Positions 41,737-49,171 of a stretch of 64,000 bases of DNA are shown in pieces. How positions within the stretch are numbered: the first letter of the stretch is position 1; every line of letters begins with the position of its first letter. The stretch lies in contig NZ_REEZ01000005.1 in assembly GCF_003990445.1 (NCBI RefSeq), positions 186,001 through 250,000 on the forward strand, written 5' to 3'. Origin of the DNA: Pararhodobacter zhoushanensis (GTDB lineage: Bacteria; Pseudomonadota; Alphaproteobacteria; Rhodobacterales; Rhodobacteraceae). Under the pieces are notes generated by a model. It saw only the letters and a list, made by a program, of their open reading frames with translations. It had not been told where the DNA came from and did no database searches. Made by a program: the position numbers and the translations under genes.

Positions 41737-44238
41737 ATGAAAACCCATGTGAAAGCCCTTGTCGTCGGCGGCGGTGCGGTGGGCACCGGGATTGCCTATC
41801 ATCTGGCCAAGGCGGGCTGGGACACCCTGCTGGTCGAGCGTGACGAGCTGACTTCGGGCTCGACCTGGCACGCTGCCGGTCTGCTGCCGCTCTTCAACAT
41901 GAGCTACGCCACCACCCACATCCACAAATACTCGGTCGATTTCTACAAATCGCTTGAGGCTGAAACCGGCCTGAACGCCGGTTTCGCCGTCGTCGGAAAC
42001 CTGCGCATGGCACAGACCGACGCGCGGATGGATGAGTATATGCTCTACTCATCCGTCGCCGAAACCGCCGGGGTTTACCACGAATTTCTGACGCCTGCGC
42101 AGATCAAGGAACGCTGGCCGCTGGTCAAGACCGAAGACCTCAAAGGCGCGCTGTTCCACCCGCAGGACGGCTACATCAACCCCGCCGACGTGACGCAAGC
42201 CATGGCCAAGGGTGCCCGCCAGCACGGCGCGCGGATCGAGCGCAAGGTTCAGGTCGACAGCTATTTCTGGACCGGCGACGAATGGATCGTGTCGTGCACC
42301 CGCATGCTCGACAAGGGCGGCATGCTGATCCCGTCCGAGGAAAAATTCGAGATCCACGCCGAGCACGTCGTCACAGCCACCGGCAACCACGCCCAACGCA
42401 CCGCGCGCCTGCTCGGCATCAAGATCCCCGCCATTCCCGTTGAGCACCAGTACATCGTCACCGAACCCGACCCCGCCCTGCAAAAATGGCGCGCGGCGGG
42501 CAACCCTGAGCACCCCGTGCTGCGTGACGCCGACGCCAAATGGTACGTGCGCGAGGAACGCGGCGGCTGGATCCTTGGTCCGTACGAGCGCAACGCCCCC
42601 GCCCGCTTCCTCTATGACGTGCCAGACAGCTTCCGCGCCGACCTCTTCCAGCTCGATCTGGACCGGATCGAGGAAGAATACATGTCCATGATCCACCGCC
42701 TTCCCAGCTCGGAAGAGGTGGGCCTCAAGGACGATTTCAACGGCCCGATCTGCTACACCCCTGACGGCAACCCGCTGGTCGGCCCCGCGCCCGGCCTGCG
42801 CAACATGTGGCTAGCCGAGGGCTTCTCGTTCGGCATCACCGCCGCTGGTGGCACCGGCCATTACCTCGCCCAGCTGATGACCCAAGGCGAGGCCGAGATC
42901 GACATGGCCAGCCTTGACCCCAAGCGCTACGGCTCGTGGATGACCACCGAATACGCCGCCCGCAAGAATGAGGAATGCTACGAGCACGTCTTCATCCTGC
43001 ACCATCCCGACGAGGAACGCGAAGCCGCCCGCCCGCTGCGCACCGCCCCCGCCTATGACCGCCAACTGGCGCTGGGTGCCCAGATGGGTCAGGTGAACGG
43101 TTGGGAACGGCCCAACTACTACGGCCCCATCGGTGCCCCCGCCGATTTCGACCACAACAGCCGCAGCTTCCGCCGGGGCGCGTGGTGGCAATACGCTGAA
43201 GCCGAGGCCAAGGCAGTCCGCGAAACCTGCGGCATCCTCGACGCCGCCGCCTTCACCAAGCATCTGGTGCGCGGGCCGGGGGCGACGGCCTTCCTCGATC
43301 ACTTCACCACCAACGCCCTGCCCAAGGTCGGCCGCATCAACCTGACCTACGCGCTGACCGAAACCGGCACCACGCGCACCGAATACACCATCGTGCGGCT
43401 CAAGCAGGACGAATATTACCTGATCTCGGCGGGCGCATGGACCGCCTATGACGGCGACTACCTGACCCAGAAGATTGAGGATTTCCGCAAAGCCGGTGGC
43501 GATTACGTCGACTGCCACGACATCACCACGCAATGGGGCGTCTACGCGCTGGCCGGTCCCAACGCCCGCGCCATCCTGCAAGAGATCGTCAAGGACGCGA
43601 ATCCCGACACTGTTCTCTCCAACAAGCGCTTCCCCTGGCTGAGCATGCGCGACATCGAGCTGGGCATGTGCCCCGTCCGTGCCATCCGCGTCGCCTATAC
43701 CGGCGAGCTGGGCTGGGAGCTGCACTACCCCATCGAGTTCGGCCGCTACCTGTGGGATCTCTTGATGCAGGCCGGTGAGAAACATGGGCTGAAGCCGGTC
43801 GGCGCGCGGGCACAGAACTGGCTGCGGCAGGAAAAATCCTACCGCGCCTTTGGGACTGAACTGGGCCGCGACGCCACGCCGATGGAAGCCGGTCTCGACC
43901 GCTTCATCGACCTGAGCAAGGAGTTCCGCGGCAAGCAGGCGATGCTCGATACCGGCATCCGCTCGAAATGCGTCACGCTGTTGATTGACGGCCCGTCCGA
44001 CACCGACCCGTGGGGCAAAGAGGCGCTGCTGCTGGACGGCGAGAAAATCGGCCGCCTGACCTCGGGCGGGTATTCGGTCGCCTTCGGCAAACAGATCGGC
44101 ATGGGCTATGTCCGCCCCGATCTGGCAGCGGTCGGCACCAGGCTCAAGGTCAAGATGCTGCTGCAGGAATGGGACGCCGTCGTGGTCGAGGACAGCCCCT
44201 ACGACCCCACAAACACCGTCATCCGCAAAGACGCGTAG
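41737..44238 (+). CDS. FAD-dependent dimethylglycine/sarcosine dehydrogenase-like protein
   Basis: This 833-residue two-domain enzyme resembles dimethylglycine or sarcosine dehydrogenases of one-carbon metabolism. The N-terminal FAD domain opens V-V-G-G-G-A-V-G-T-G, and His45 in S-T-W-H-A-A-G-L-L is the covalent flavin site. The C-terminal half (from about residue 430) is the GcvT-like tetrahydrofolate-binding domain (L-V-R-G-P-G-A-T-A-F-L-D-H-F, and T-G-E-L-G-W-E-L-H). The start has CGGAG upstream. The TAG stop lies within palindromic element B. It is downstream of the TRAP cluster, which might import its methylated amine substrate. Confidence 0.88.
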   Translation: MKTHVKALVVGGGAVGTGIAYHLAKAGWDTLLVERDELTSGSTWHAAGLLPLFNMSYATTHIHKYSVDFYKSLEAETGLNAGFAVVGNLRMAQTDARMDEYMLYSSVAETAGVYHEFLTPAQIKERWPLVKTEDLKGALFHPQDGYINPADVTQAMAKGARQHGARIERKVQVDSYFWTGDEWIVSCTRMLDKGGMLIPSEEKFEIHAEHVVTATGNHAQRTARLLGIKIPAIPVEHQYIVTEPDPALQKWRAAGNPEHPVLRDADAKWYVREERGGWILGPYERNAPARFLYDVPDSFRADLFQLDLDRIEEEYMSMIHRLPSSEEVGLKDDFNGPICYTPDGNPLVGPAPGLRNMWLAEGFSFGITAAGGTGHYLAQLMTQGEAEIDMASLDPKRYGSWMTTEYAARKNEECYEHVFILHHPDEEREAARPLRTAPAYDRQLALGAQMGQVNGWERPNYYGPIGAPADFDHNSRSFRRGAWWQYAEAEAKAVRETCGILDAAAFTKHLVRGPGATAFLDHFTTNALPKVGRINLTYALTETGTTRTEYTIVRLKQDEYYLISAGAWTAYDGDYLTQKIEDFRKAGGDYVDCHDITTQWGVYALAGPNARAILQEIVKDANPDTVLSNKRFPWLSMRDIELGMCPVRAIRVAYTGELGWELHYPIEFGRYLWDLLMQAGEKHGLKPVGARAQNWLRQEKSYRAFGTELGRDATPMEAGLDRFIDLSKEFRGKQAMLDTGIRSKCVTLLIDGPSDTDPWGKEALLLDGEKIGRLTSGGYSVAFGKQIGMGYVRPDLAAVGTRLKVKMLLQEWDAVVVEDSPYDPTNTVIRKDA

Positions 44239-44257
44239 GGTGCGTTTTCAACGCACC
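44235..44257. repeat. GTAGG-headed palindromic element, copy B
   Basis: GTAG is followed by the 8-bp perfect stem GGTGCGTT (44239-44246), loop TTC and AACGCACC (44250-44257). The TAG stop of the upstream flavoprotein gene (44236-44238) is the TAG of the GTAGG head. Confidence 0.6.
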
Positions 44258-44275
44258 TTTGTAGGACTGGGAAGG

Positions 44276-44298
44276 GGGCCGCGAGAGCGGCCCTTTCT
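44276..44298 (+). terminator. terminator after the flavoprotein gene
   Basis: GGGCCGC (44276-44282) pairs with GCGGCCC (44287-44293) over GAGA and is followed by TTTCT. Confidence 0.7.
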
Positions 44299-44367
44299 CG
44301 TTGCTGCGAGATGATCATCGGGCTACCAAATGGGGATCCCGTGACACGTGACGGATGGATTTGCGGT

Positions 44368-45027
44368 ATGGAAGATTATTCTATTTTTATTGACCGATTG
44401 GAGCGCCAGTTCGACGCGCTCTGCGTTGATTTAAGTTTTGTTGAAGAATTCTTGAAAAGAGACGATCTTTTTGAACGAAGCAATAGAGAGAAGTCAGTTC
44501 GTGCAGCGTATTGGGTGCTGCTGACGTATAGCGATAGTCTCTATCTCAACACTGCAAAGCTACTGGAAAGAATTCAAGATTCGGTATCTCTCCAAAATTT
44601 CGTCGATAAGTATTCTACCATCGGACGGTTTCAAAGTACTGAATTAATTGGCGAATACGAAGAGTGGGTTGCGGATTTCAACGAATGGTCAAGCCGAACG
44701 GAGAGCCAGACCACCTCGCTAATTCGCTCGGAGAGAATCGCGCATTCACTTATTAAGTCATGGGATCGTGGGGGCAAGCGTTTGCCTGCTTACAAGGATT
44801 TTAAGGGGAATGACAAGCAAGAGTATATCGGTACCGTGTCCACTGTTGTTGCAAATTGTCGCGATGGGATTTTCATTCTCGCAAGACTTTTGACGCTCTG
44901 CGGAAAAGGGCGCAACTCCCCTCATTACTTTGGTTTCAAGCGCGCCGCCGAAAAAAATGTGGAAGATGCGTTAAGAGATTACAGAGAGTATCAGGCTGCT
45001 CTATTGAGTGCTTTGGATTCTGAGTAA
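44368..45027 (+). CDS. AT-rich orphan gene of likely foreign origin
   Basis: I do not recognise this protein. The 219-residue chain from ATG 44368 (M-E-D-Y-S-I-F-I-D-R-L-E-R-Q-F-D-A-L) appears all-helical and charged, with no signal peptide or membrane segment. Base use is unlike its neighbours: two sampled 60-nt lines (44401 and 44581) contain 43% and 40% G+C, and codons end often in A/T. An upstream ATG at 44311 would add 19 residues of host-like composition. It is flanked by palindromic elements B and C and followed by a G-quadruplex tract. Helix-rich defence or toxin-type proteins look similar, but no function is claimed. Confidence 0.6.
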   Translation: MEDYSIFIDRLERQFDALCVDLSFVEEFLKRDDLFERSNREKSVRAAYWVLLTYSDSLYLNTAKLLERIQDSVSLQNFVDKYSTIGRFQSTELIGEYEEWVADFNEWSSRTESQTTSLIRSERIAHSLIKSWDRGGKRLPAYKDFKGNDKQEYIGTVSTVVANCRDGIFILARLLTLCGKGRNSPHYFGFKRAAEKNVEDALRDYREYQAALLSALDSE

Positions 45028-45115
45028 GTTTGATCTTTTCGCCCACAACTCGCTCGTCGCCCTCGCTTTCACCGCCCACGACATTACGTTGGCGCTTCAG
45101 CCTTTACACTAGCCC

Positions 45116-45137
45116 GTAGGTCGGGGTTCACCCCGAC
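45116..45137. repeat. GTAGG-headed palindromic element, copy C
   Basis: GTAGG leads into GTCGGGGT (45120-45127), a TC centre and ACCCCGAC (45130-45137), all perfectly paired. Same head as copies A and B, with a different stem. Confidence 0.55.
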
Positions 45138-45140
45138 ACT

Positions 45141-45177
45141 CCCTCCCAAACCCAAACCCAAACCCCTACCAAAACCC
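45141..45177 (-). repeat. telomere-like G-quadruplex tract
   Basis: Six C runs of three or four (45141-45143, 45145-45147, 45151-45153, 45157-45159, 45163-45166, 45175-45177), separated by 1-3 nt except for an 8-nt gap before the last, make the minus strand a textbook G3-N1-7 quadruplex. The spacing is GGGTTT/GGGTTTT-like. It lies between the foreign gene and the rpiB cassette. Confidence 0.6.
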
Positions 45178-45220
45178 TAACGCCACCACCTAACCCCTTG
45201 ATTCCCCTCACCTCACAAAA

Positions 45221-45237
45221 TGTCCCATCGTGGGACA
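45221..45237. repeat. 17-nt palindrome, copy 1
   Basis: TGTCCCATCGTGGGACA is a perfect 7-3-7 dyad, identical to that at 46961-46977. The copies lie on either side of the rpiB/hydrolase genes. Confidence 0.7.
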
Positions 45238-45253
45238 CCCCCTCCCGAAACGC

Positions 45254-45280
45254 AAAAAGGGCCGCGTGGCGCGACCCCTT
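45254..45280 (-). terminator. terminator after rpiB
   Basis: Read on the minus strand, GGGTCGCG pairs with CGCGGCCC (one mismatch) across a short loop and is followed by TTTTT. It ends the hydrolase-rpiB unit. Confidence 0.6.
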
Positions 45281-45312
45281 CCTGTTTCTCCGGTCCTGAA
45301 AGCGGCGTTAGA

Positions 45313-45762
45313 TTACCCCTCCAGCGCCTCGATCATCGCCACCCGCGTCGCGTGCCGCCCGCCCTCGAACTCGGCACCCAGAAACGCCTCGACAATATCC
45401 AGCGCGAGGCTCTCGCCGACCACCCGCGCGCCGATGGACAGCATGTTGGCGTTGTTATGCTGGCGGATCATGCGGGCCGAGAACGGCTCGGCGCAGACCC
45501 CGCAGCGGATGCCGGTCACCTTGTTCGCCGCCATCATGATGCCCTGACCCGTGCCGCACAGGATAATGCCGAACCGGCAATCGCCCGACGCCACCATCCG
45601 CGCCGCCTCTGCGCCACGCTCAGGGTAGGGCGTGCTCTCGGCCGTGGTCGGGCCGATGTCGACCGCCTCCCAGCCCAGCGTGGTGATATGCGCGGCGATG
45701 ATCCGGCGCAGCTCGATAGCCGCGTGATCGCTGGACAGGACGATACGGGTGTTGGTGGTCAT
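45313..45762 (-). CDS. rpiB: ribose 5-phosphate isomerase B
   Basis: RpiB interconverts ribose-5-phosphate and ribulose-5-phosphate. Its hallmarks are S-S-D-H-A-A-I-E-L at the N-terminus, the C-G-T-G-Q-G-I motif around Cys72, and N-N-A-N-M-L-S-I-G-A-R. At 149 residues it is standard. Its ATG overlaps the TGA of the upstream hydrolase by 4 nt, so translation is coupled. The preceding distal start at 45783 is not supported. Confidence 0.92.
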   Translation of the reverse strand: MTTNTRIVLSSDHAAIELRRIIAAHITTLGWEAVDIGPTTAESTPYPERGAEAARMVASGDCRFGIILCGTGQGIMMAANKVTGIRCGVCAEPFSARMIRQHNNANMLSIGARVVGESLALDIVEAFLGAEFEGGRHATRVAMIEALEG

Positions 45763-46802
45763 GGGCGTTTTCCAAGGGGGCATGAGATCGCCGCCTTGGA
45801 GCAGGTTCTCTGCGTCGCGTCAATATTCCCGCCGTCGCGGGCTAAGTGCCCGGCGGTCTGCAGGAAGCGCAGAACCGCGGCAAGGATCGCCGCATGCGCC
45901 GCGTCGCGCGCGGAAGGGGAGTCGCCGCAAATCGCCGGATCGCCACCGTCCTCACGCAGGATGTCGGGACCGGCGGGGGTGCAGGCCGCGAACCCGTCGA
46001 ACACCGTCGCCGCCAGCGTGGTCTGCGGGACTGCGCCCGTTCCGCTCTGCGCCGCGCCCAGCGACAGGATCAGCGACGGCACCGCGACCGTGCTCAGCCC
46101 GTCCGCGAACACATCGACCCGCTCAGGCGCAATCGCCACCACCGACCCGATGCGCGGATCGCGACGCAGGCTTGCCAGCGCCGGGCCGTCGACCGAGGTC
46201 AGCGCAACCCCCTGCGCCGCGAACCAGCCGCAGTCCGGCCCGGAGTGTGGCGGTGTGCAGGATTGCAGGTAAGCGTCGGTGTCAAACAGGCCGCCCGCCA
46301 AGGCCAGCGCCGCCGTGCCGCCAAGCGCGAAGCCGACCGTGGCGATGCGGGTCGGATCAAGGCGGGGGGACCACGCCGGATCGCTGGTCAGGGCGTCCAG
46401 CGCGCGGGTCACATCGGCGGGACGCTGCCAGATCTCGTTGACGCCCTGCGCCGCCGAGGTCGCGCGCGGGGCGTTGATTTCGACGGCCAGATAACCCGCC
46501 CGCGCCAGTCCGGCCGAGAGCCATGCGCCCGAGTCCGCCGCCGAGCGCAAGCCGCCGTGCGAGACCAGCACCACCGGCAGGCTTTCGACCGCCACCGCAG
46601 CGTCCCGCGCGGCGGTGACGCCGGTGAAGACCGCGTTGCCGCCGACCACCTCGACGGTGCCGCCGGTGCCGGGATACCAGAGTGTCATGGTCAGAGGCCT
46701 GTCCGCGTGACGGTCAATGACCGTCGCCACGCCGGTCGTCTGGTCGGCACAGGCCGCCGAGGCGCCCAGGGCAAAGAGGGACAGGAGGAGGGCGAATTTC
46801 AC
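45759..46802 (-). CDS. secreted alpha/beta-hydrolase-fold protein lacking the catalytic serine
   Basis: A signal peptide (K-F-A-L-L-L-S-L-F-A-L-G-A-S-A-A-C-A) precedes an alpha/beta-hydrolase domain like platelet-activating-factor acetylhydrolase or dienelactone hydrolase. The oxyanion region V-V-L-V-S-H-G-G is present. The nucleophile elbow reads V-G-F-A-L-G-G with Ala159 where the family has Ser (codon GCG at 46328-46326). It is thus probably catalytically dead or uses another residue. Translation is coupled to rpiB downstream. Confidence 0.75.
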   Translation of the reverse strand: MKFALLLSLFALGASAACADQTTGVATVIDRHADRPLTMTLWYPGTGGTVEVVGGNAVFTGVTAARDAAVAVESLPVVLVSHGGLRSAADSGAWLSAGLARAGYLAVEINAPRATSAAQGVNEIWQRPADVTRALDALTSDPAWSPRLDPTRIATVGFALGGTAALALAGGLFDTDAYLQSCTPPHSGPDCGWFAAQGVALTSVDGPALASLRRDPRIGSVVAIAPERVDVFADGLSTVAVPSLILSLGAAQSGTGAVPQTTLAATVFDGFAACTPAGPDILREDGGDPAICGDSPSARDAAHAAILAAVLRFLQTAGHLARDGGNIDATQRTCSKAAISCPLGKRP

Positions 46803-46960
46803 GACGGGCTGACTCCGGTTCGCGTCAGGCTGGCCAACGGCTTGCAGGGTTCGCTGCTATCAGAAATTGCGCGCGGATGGCAATCGGTCTGGGGCGTAGA
46901 ACGCTTGAGGAAACCTTAAGGCGTCGCTGCAAGTCATTGACTATATTCGCGGCAAGGGGC

Positions 46961-46977
46961 TGTCCCATCGTGGGACA
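46961..46977. repeat. 17-nt palindrome, copy 2
   Basis: TGTCCCATCGTGGGACA again, identical to copy 1. It lies 8 nt from the end of the second phosphodiesterase gene and about 160 nt upstream of the hydrolase start. Confidence 0.7.
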
Positions 46978-46984
46978 TCCCGCG

Positions 46985-48943
46985 TCACGCCCCGTGCGAC
47001 AAATCCAGCTTGAGCCGCAGGAAGCCATGCGGCGTCAGCCCGCGTTGTTCAGGGTGGAATCCCTCGATCTCGTTCATATGCGCCATCGCGGCGGGGCCGG
47101 TTTCGAAGATCACGCTGGTGTTCGGCATCGCCTTGAAACGCAGGCTGCCGTGATCAGGGCGCCGCAGCGAGCCATGCTCGCGGACATGACGGTGCAGGAT
47201 ATCGCGGGTCACGCTTTCGTCTGACAGCACCAGATTGCTCGCCTTGGCCCCGGCGAATTTACCGGCCCCTCCGGCGCGGTAGCTGTTGGTGCACAGCAGA
47301 TAGCGGCCTTGCGGGTCCAGCGGTTCACCGTCCAGCATCACCGAGATCACCCGGTGCGCCTGTTCATTGATCATCACCCCGGCAAAGTCATAGCGCGCGG
47401 GTTGCGACAGATCGTAGATCACGTCGAGCGGGTCGATGACCTCGAAATTATAGCCCGGCACATCACCGTTGCGCAGCGGTGTTCCGGTCGAGCCGGGGCG
47501 GATCCGGTTGAAGGCCGCGGCCGAGCGTTCCAGCCATTCGATGACCTCGGCCCCGGTCAGGCACAGCGCGGCAATCGCGTTGGGGAAGGGGTAGAGATCG
47601 GCGATGTGGCGCAGGGCGACGGGACCGGCGGGCACATCGGTATAGCCAGCAGGGCCTCCGCGACCGCCTGATTTGAACGGGGCCACGGCGGACAGGATCG
47701 GCAGATCCACCAGATCGGGATCGGTGATGCGGGCGCGCACGTAGTCGCGCTGTGCCTCGGCCACGACCTGCAACGAGCCGGTGACGCCCAAATGGGTAAA
47801 GTAGGAATGCAGCGCCTCGGACGAGGTGCCGACCGGACGGCGGATGCTGGTCAGCGTATCGGCATGCGCCTGCGCGACGGCCTCAACCACGCGCTCGCTG
47901 GGACCATTATCGCGGGGAGCGGCGGGGTCGGCGTGCTCGATCTCCTGCACGGTCGGCAGGGCGCGGACCTCAGACCGTGTGCCCAGAACCTGCCATTCGC
48001 CCGCTTCGTGGACCAGCAACATGTCGATGACACCGATATGCGCGCCCCAGCATCCGGCCATCACGGCGGGTTTCCCGGCGATCGTGCCGGTGGCGATATC
48101 GACATCGGGAAGCGAGCCGAACACGGGCGAGGGGAACAGCAAATGGCTGTGGCCGGTCAGCAGCGCATCGATCCCGGGGACACGGGCGAGCGGGATGGCG
48201 GCATTCTCCATGCCATGCGAATAGCGCGCGCTGCCGATGCCGGTATGGGCCAGCGCGATGACCAGATCGGCCCCGGCTTCGCGCATTTCGGGCACCCAGG
48301 CGCGGGCGGCTTCGACGATGTCGCGGGCGTGAAGGCGGCCATCCAGCGCGTGATTGTCCCAGTCCATCACCTGCGGCGGGGCAAAGCCCACGACGCCGAT
48401 GCGGATCGGATGCTCGAACCCGGTCTGATCCTTGAGCATGCGGTCCAGCAGGACATAGGGTTTGACCAGCGTTGTGTCCTTGCGCGGCTCAGACCCCAGA
48501 CCGACCGCCAGATTGGCCGAGACGACGGGGAAGTTCGCGCCGTCCAGCGTGGCCATCAGAAAATCGAGGCCATAGTTGAATTCGTGGTTGCCCAGCGTGA
48601 TCGCGTCATAGCCGACCGCATTCATCGCCGCCATGATCGGGTGCACGTCGCCGTCGCGCAAGCCGGTCTGATGCGCGACGTAATCGCCCATCGGGGTGCC
48701 TTGCAGAAAATCGCCATTGTCGAAAACCACCGAATTCCCAGCCTCGGTGCGGGCTTCGTCGATCAGGCGCGCGGCTTCGGACAGGCCCACTCCGGCCGAA
48801 GGGCGGTCAGCGTAGTAATCGTAGGGGAGAAGGTGCAGGTGCAGGTCCGTCGTCTCGATCACCCTGAGGTGGACGGCGCGCTGGCCGGCGGCTAATCCGC
48901 TGAAGGAGAGGGTGTTGAGCAACCTGTTGCCTCTGACGATCAC
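46985..48943 (-). CDS. second 2',3'-cyclic-nucleotide phosphodiesterase/3'-nucleotidase-like protein
   Basis: This paralogue of the gene at 21199 shares I-E-T-T-D-L-H-L-H, D-N-G-D-F-L-Q-G-T-P-M-G-D-Y, G-N-H-E-F-N-Y-G and L-T-G-H-S-H-L-L-F-P, then the nucleotidase domain with G-G-R-G-G-P-A-G-Y-T-D-V-P. I chose GTG 48943; an in-frame GTG at 49018 would add 25 residues. Neither start yields a Tat motif or clear signal peptide (R-G-N-R-L-L-N-T-L-S-F-S-G-L-A-A-G is only weakly hydrophobic), so localisation may differ from the first copy. The His-to-Leu change in D-L-H-C-H versus D-L-H-L-H is seen. Confidence 0.85.
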   Translation of the reverse strand: MIVRGNRLLNTLSFSGLAAGQRAVHLRVIETTDLHLHLLPYDYYADRPSAGVGLSEAARLIDEARTEAGNSVVFDNGDFLQGTPMGDYVAHQTGLRDGDVHPIMAAMNAVGYDAITLGNHEFNYGLDFLMATLDGANFPVVSANLAVGLGSEPRKDTTLVKPYVLLDRMLKDQTGFEHPIRIGVVGFAPPQVMDWDNHALDGRLHARDIVEAARAWVPEMREAGADLVIALAHTGIGSARYSHGMENAAIPLARVPGIDALLTGHSHLLFPSPVFGSLPDVDIATGTIAGKPAVMAGCWGAHIGVIDMLLVHEAGEWQVLGTRSEVRALPTVQEIEHADPAAPRDNGPSERVVEAVAQAHADTLTSIRRPVGTSSEALHSYFTHLGVTGSLQVVAEAQRDYVRARITDPDLVDLPILSAVAPFKSGGRGGPAGYTDVPAGPVALRHIADLYPFPNAIAALCLTGAEVIEWLERSAAAFNRIRPGSTGTPLRNGDVPGYNFEVIDPLDVIYDLSQPARYDFAGVMINEQAHRVISVMLDGEPLDPQGRYLLCTNSYRAGGAGKFAGAKASNLVLSDESVTRDILHRHVREHGSLRRPDHGSLRFKAMPNTSVIFETGPAAMAHMNEIEGFHPEQRGLTPHGFLRLKLDLSHGA

Positions 48944-49140
48944 TGTTTCAGTCCCAAGCGCGCACGCAGTTCCGGCGATGACCAGGCGCGAGGGGCACGC
49001 CTTGGTTAATGATGGCACTCAGTGGCACAAATTAGGCAAAAGACCGACCTGTCGAAGGCAAGTATCCACAGCCCATAGTTGCAAGACAACACGTAAACTG
49101 AATGCTGCAAAGCAGCGGTGTTCCCAAGCTACGGAAAATA

Positions 49141-49164
49141 CCCTAAACGACGTATAATTTAGGG
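49141..49164 (+). promoter_or_regulatory. nudC promoter with a dyad over the -10 box
   Basis: TATAAT (49153-49158) is a perfect -10 hexamer. It lies within the dyad CCCTAAA (49141-49147) / TTTAGGG (49158-49164), so a dimeric regulator could block or tune the promoter. No clear -35 hexamer is visible. Confidence 0.5.
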
Positions 49165-49171
49165 GGTTAGC

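Noticed and set aside
45141-45177. Possible chromosome-end (telomere) repeat
   Set aside because: Only a few irregular units, internal to bacterial genes on both sides; kept as a quadruplex tract only.
46825-47028. 67-codon frame between the hydrolase and the second phosphodiesterase
   Set aside because: Overlaps the phosphodiesterase end and the 17-nt palindrome, with no ribosome site or recognisable sequence.
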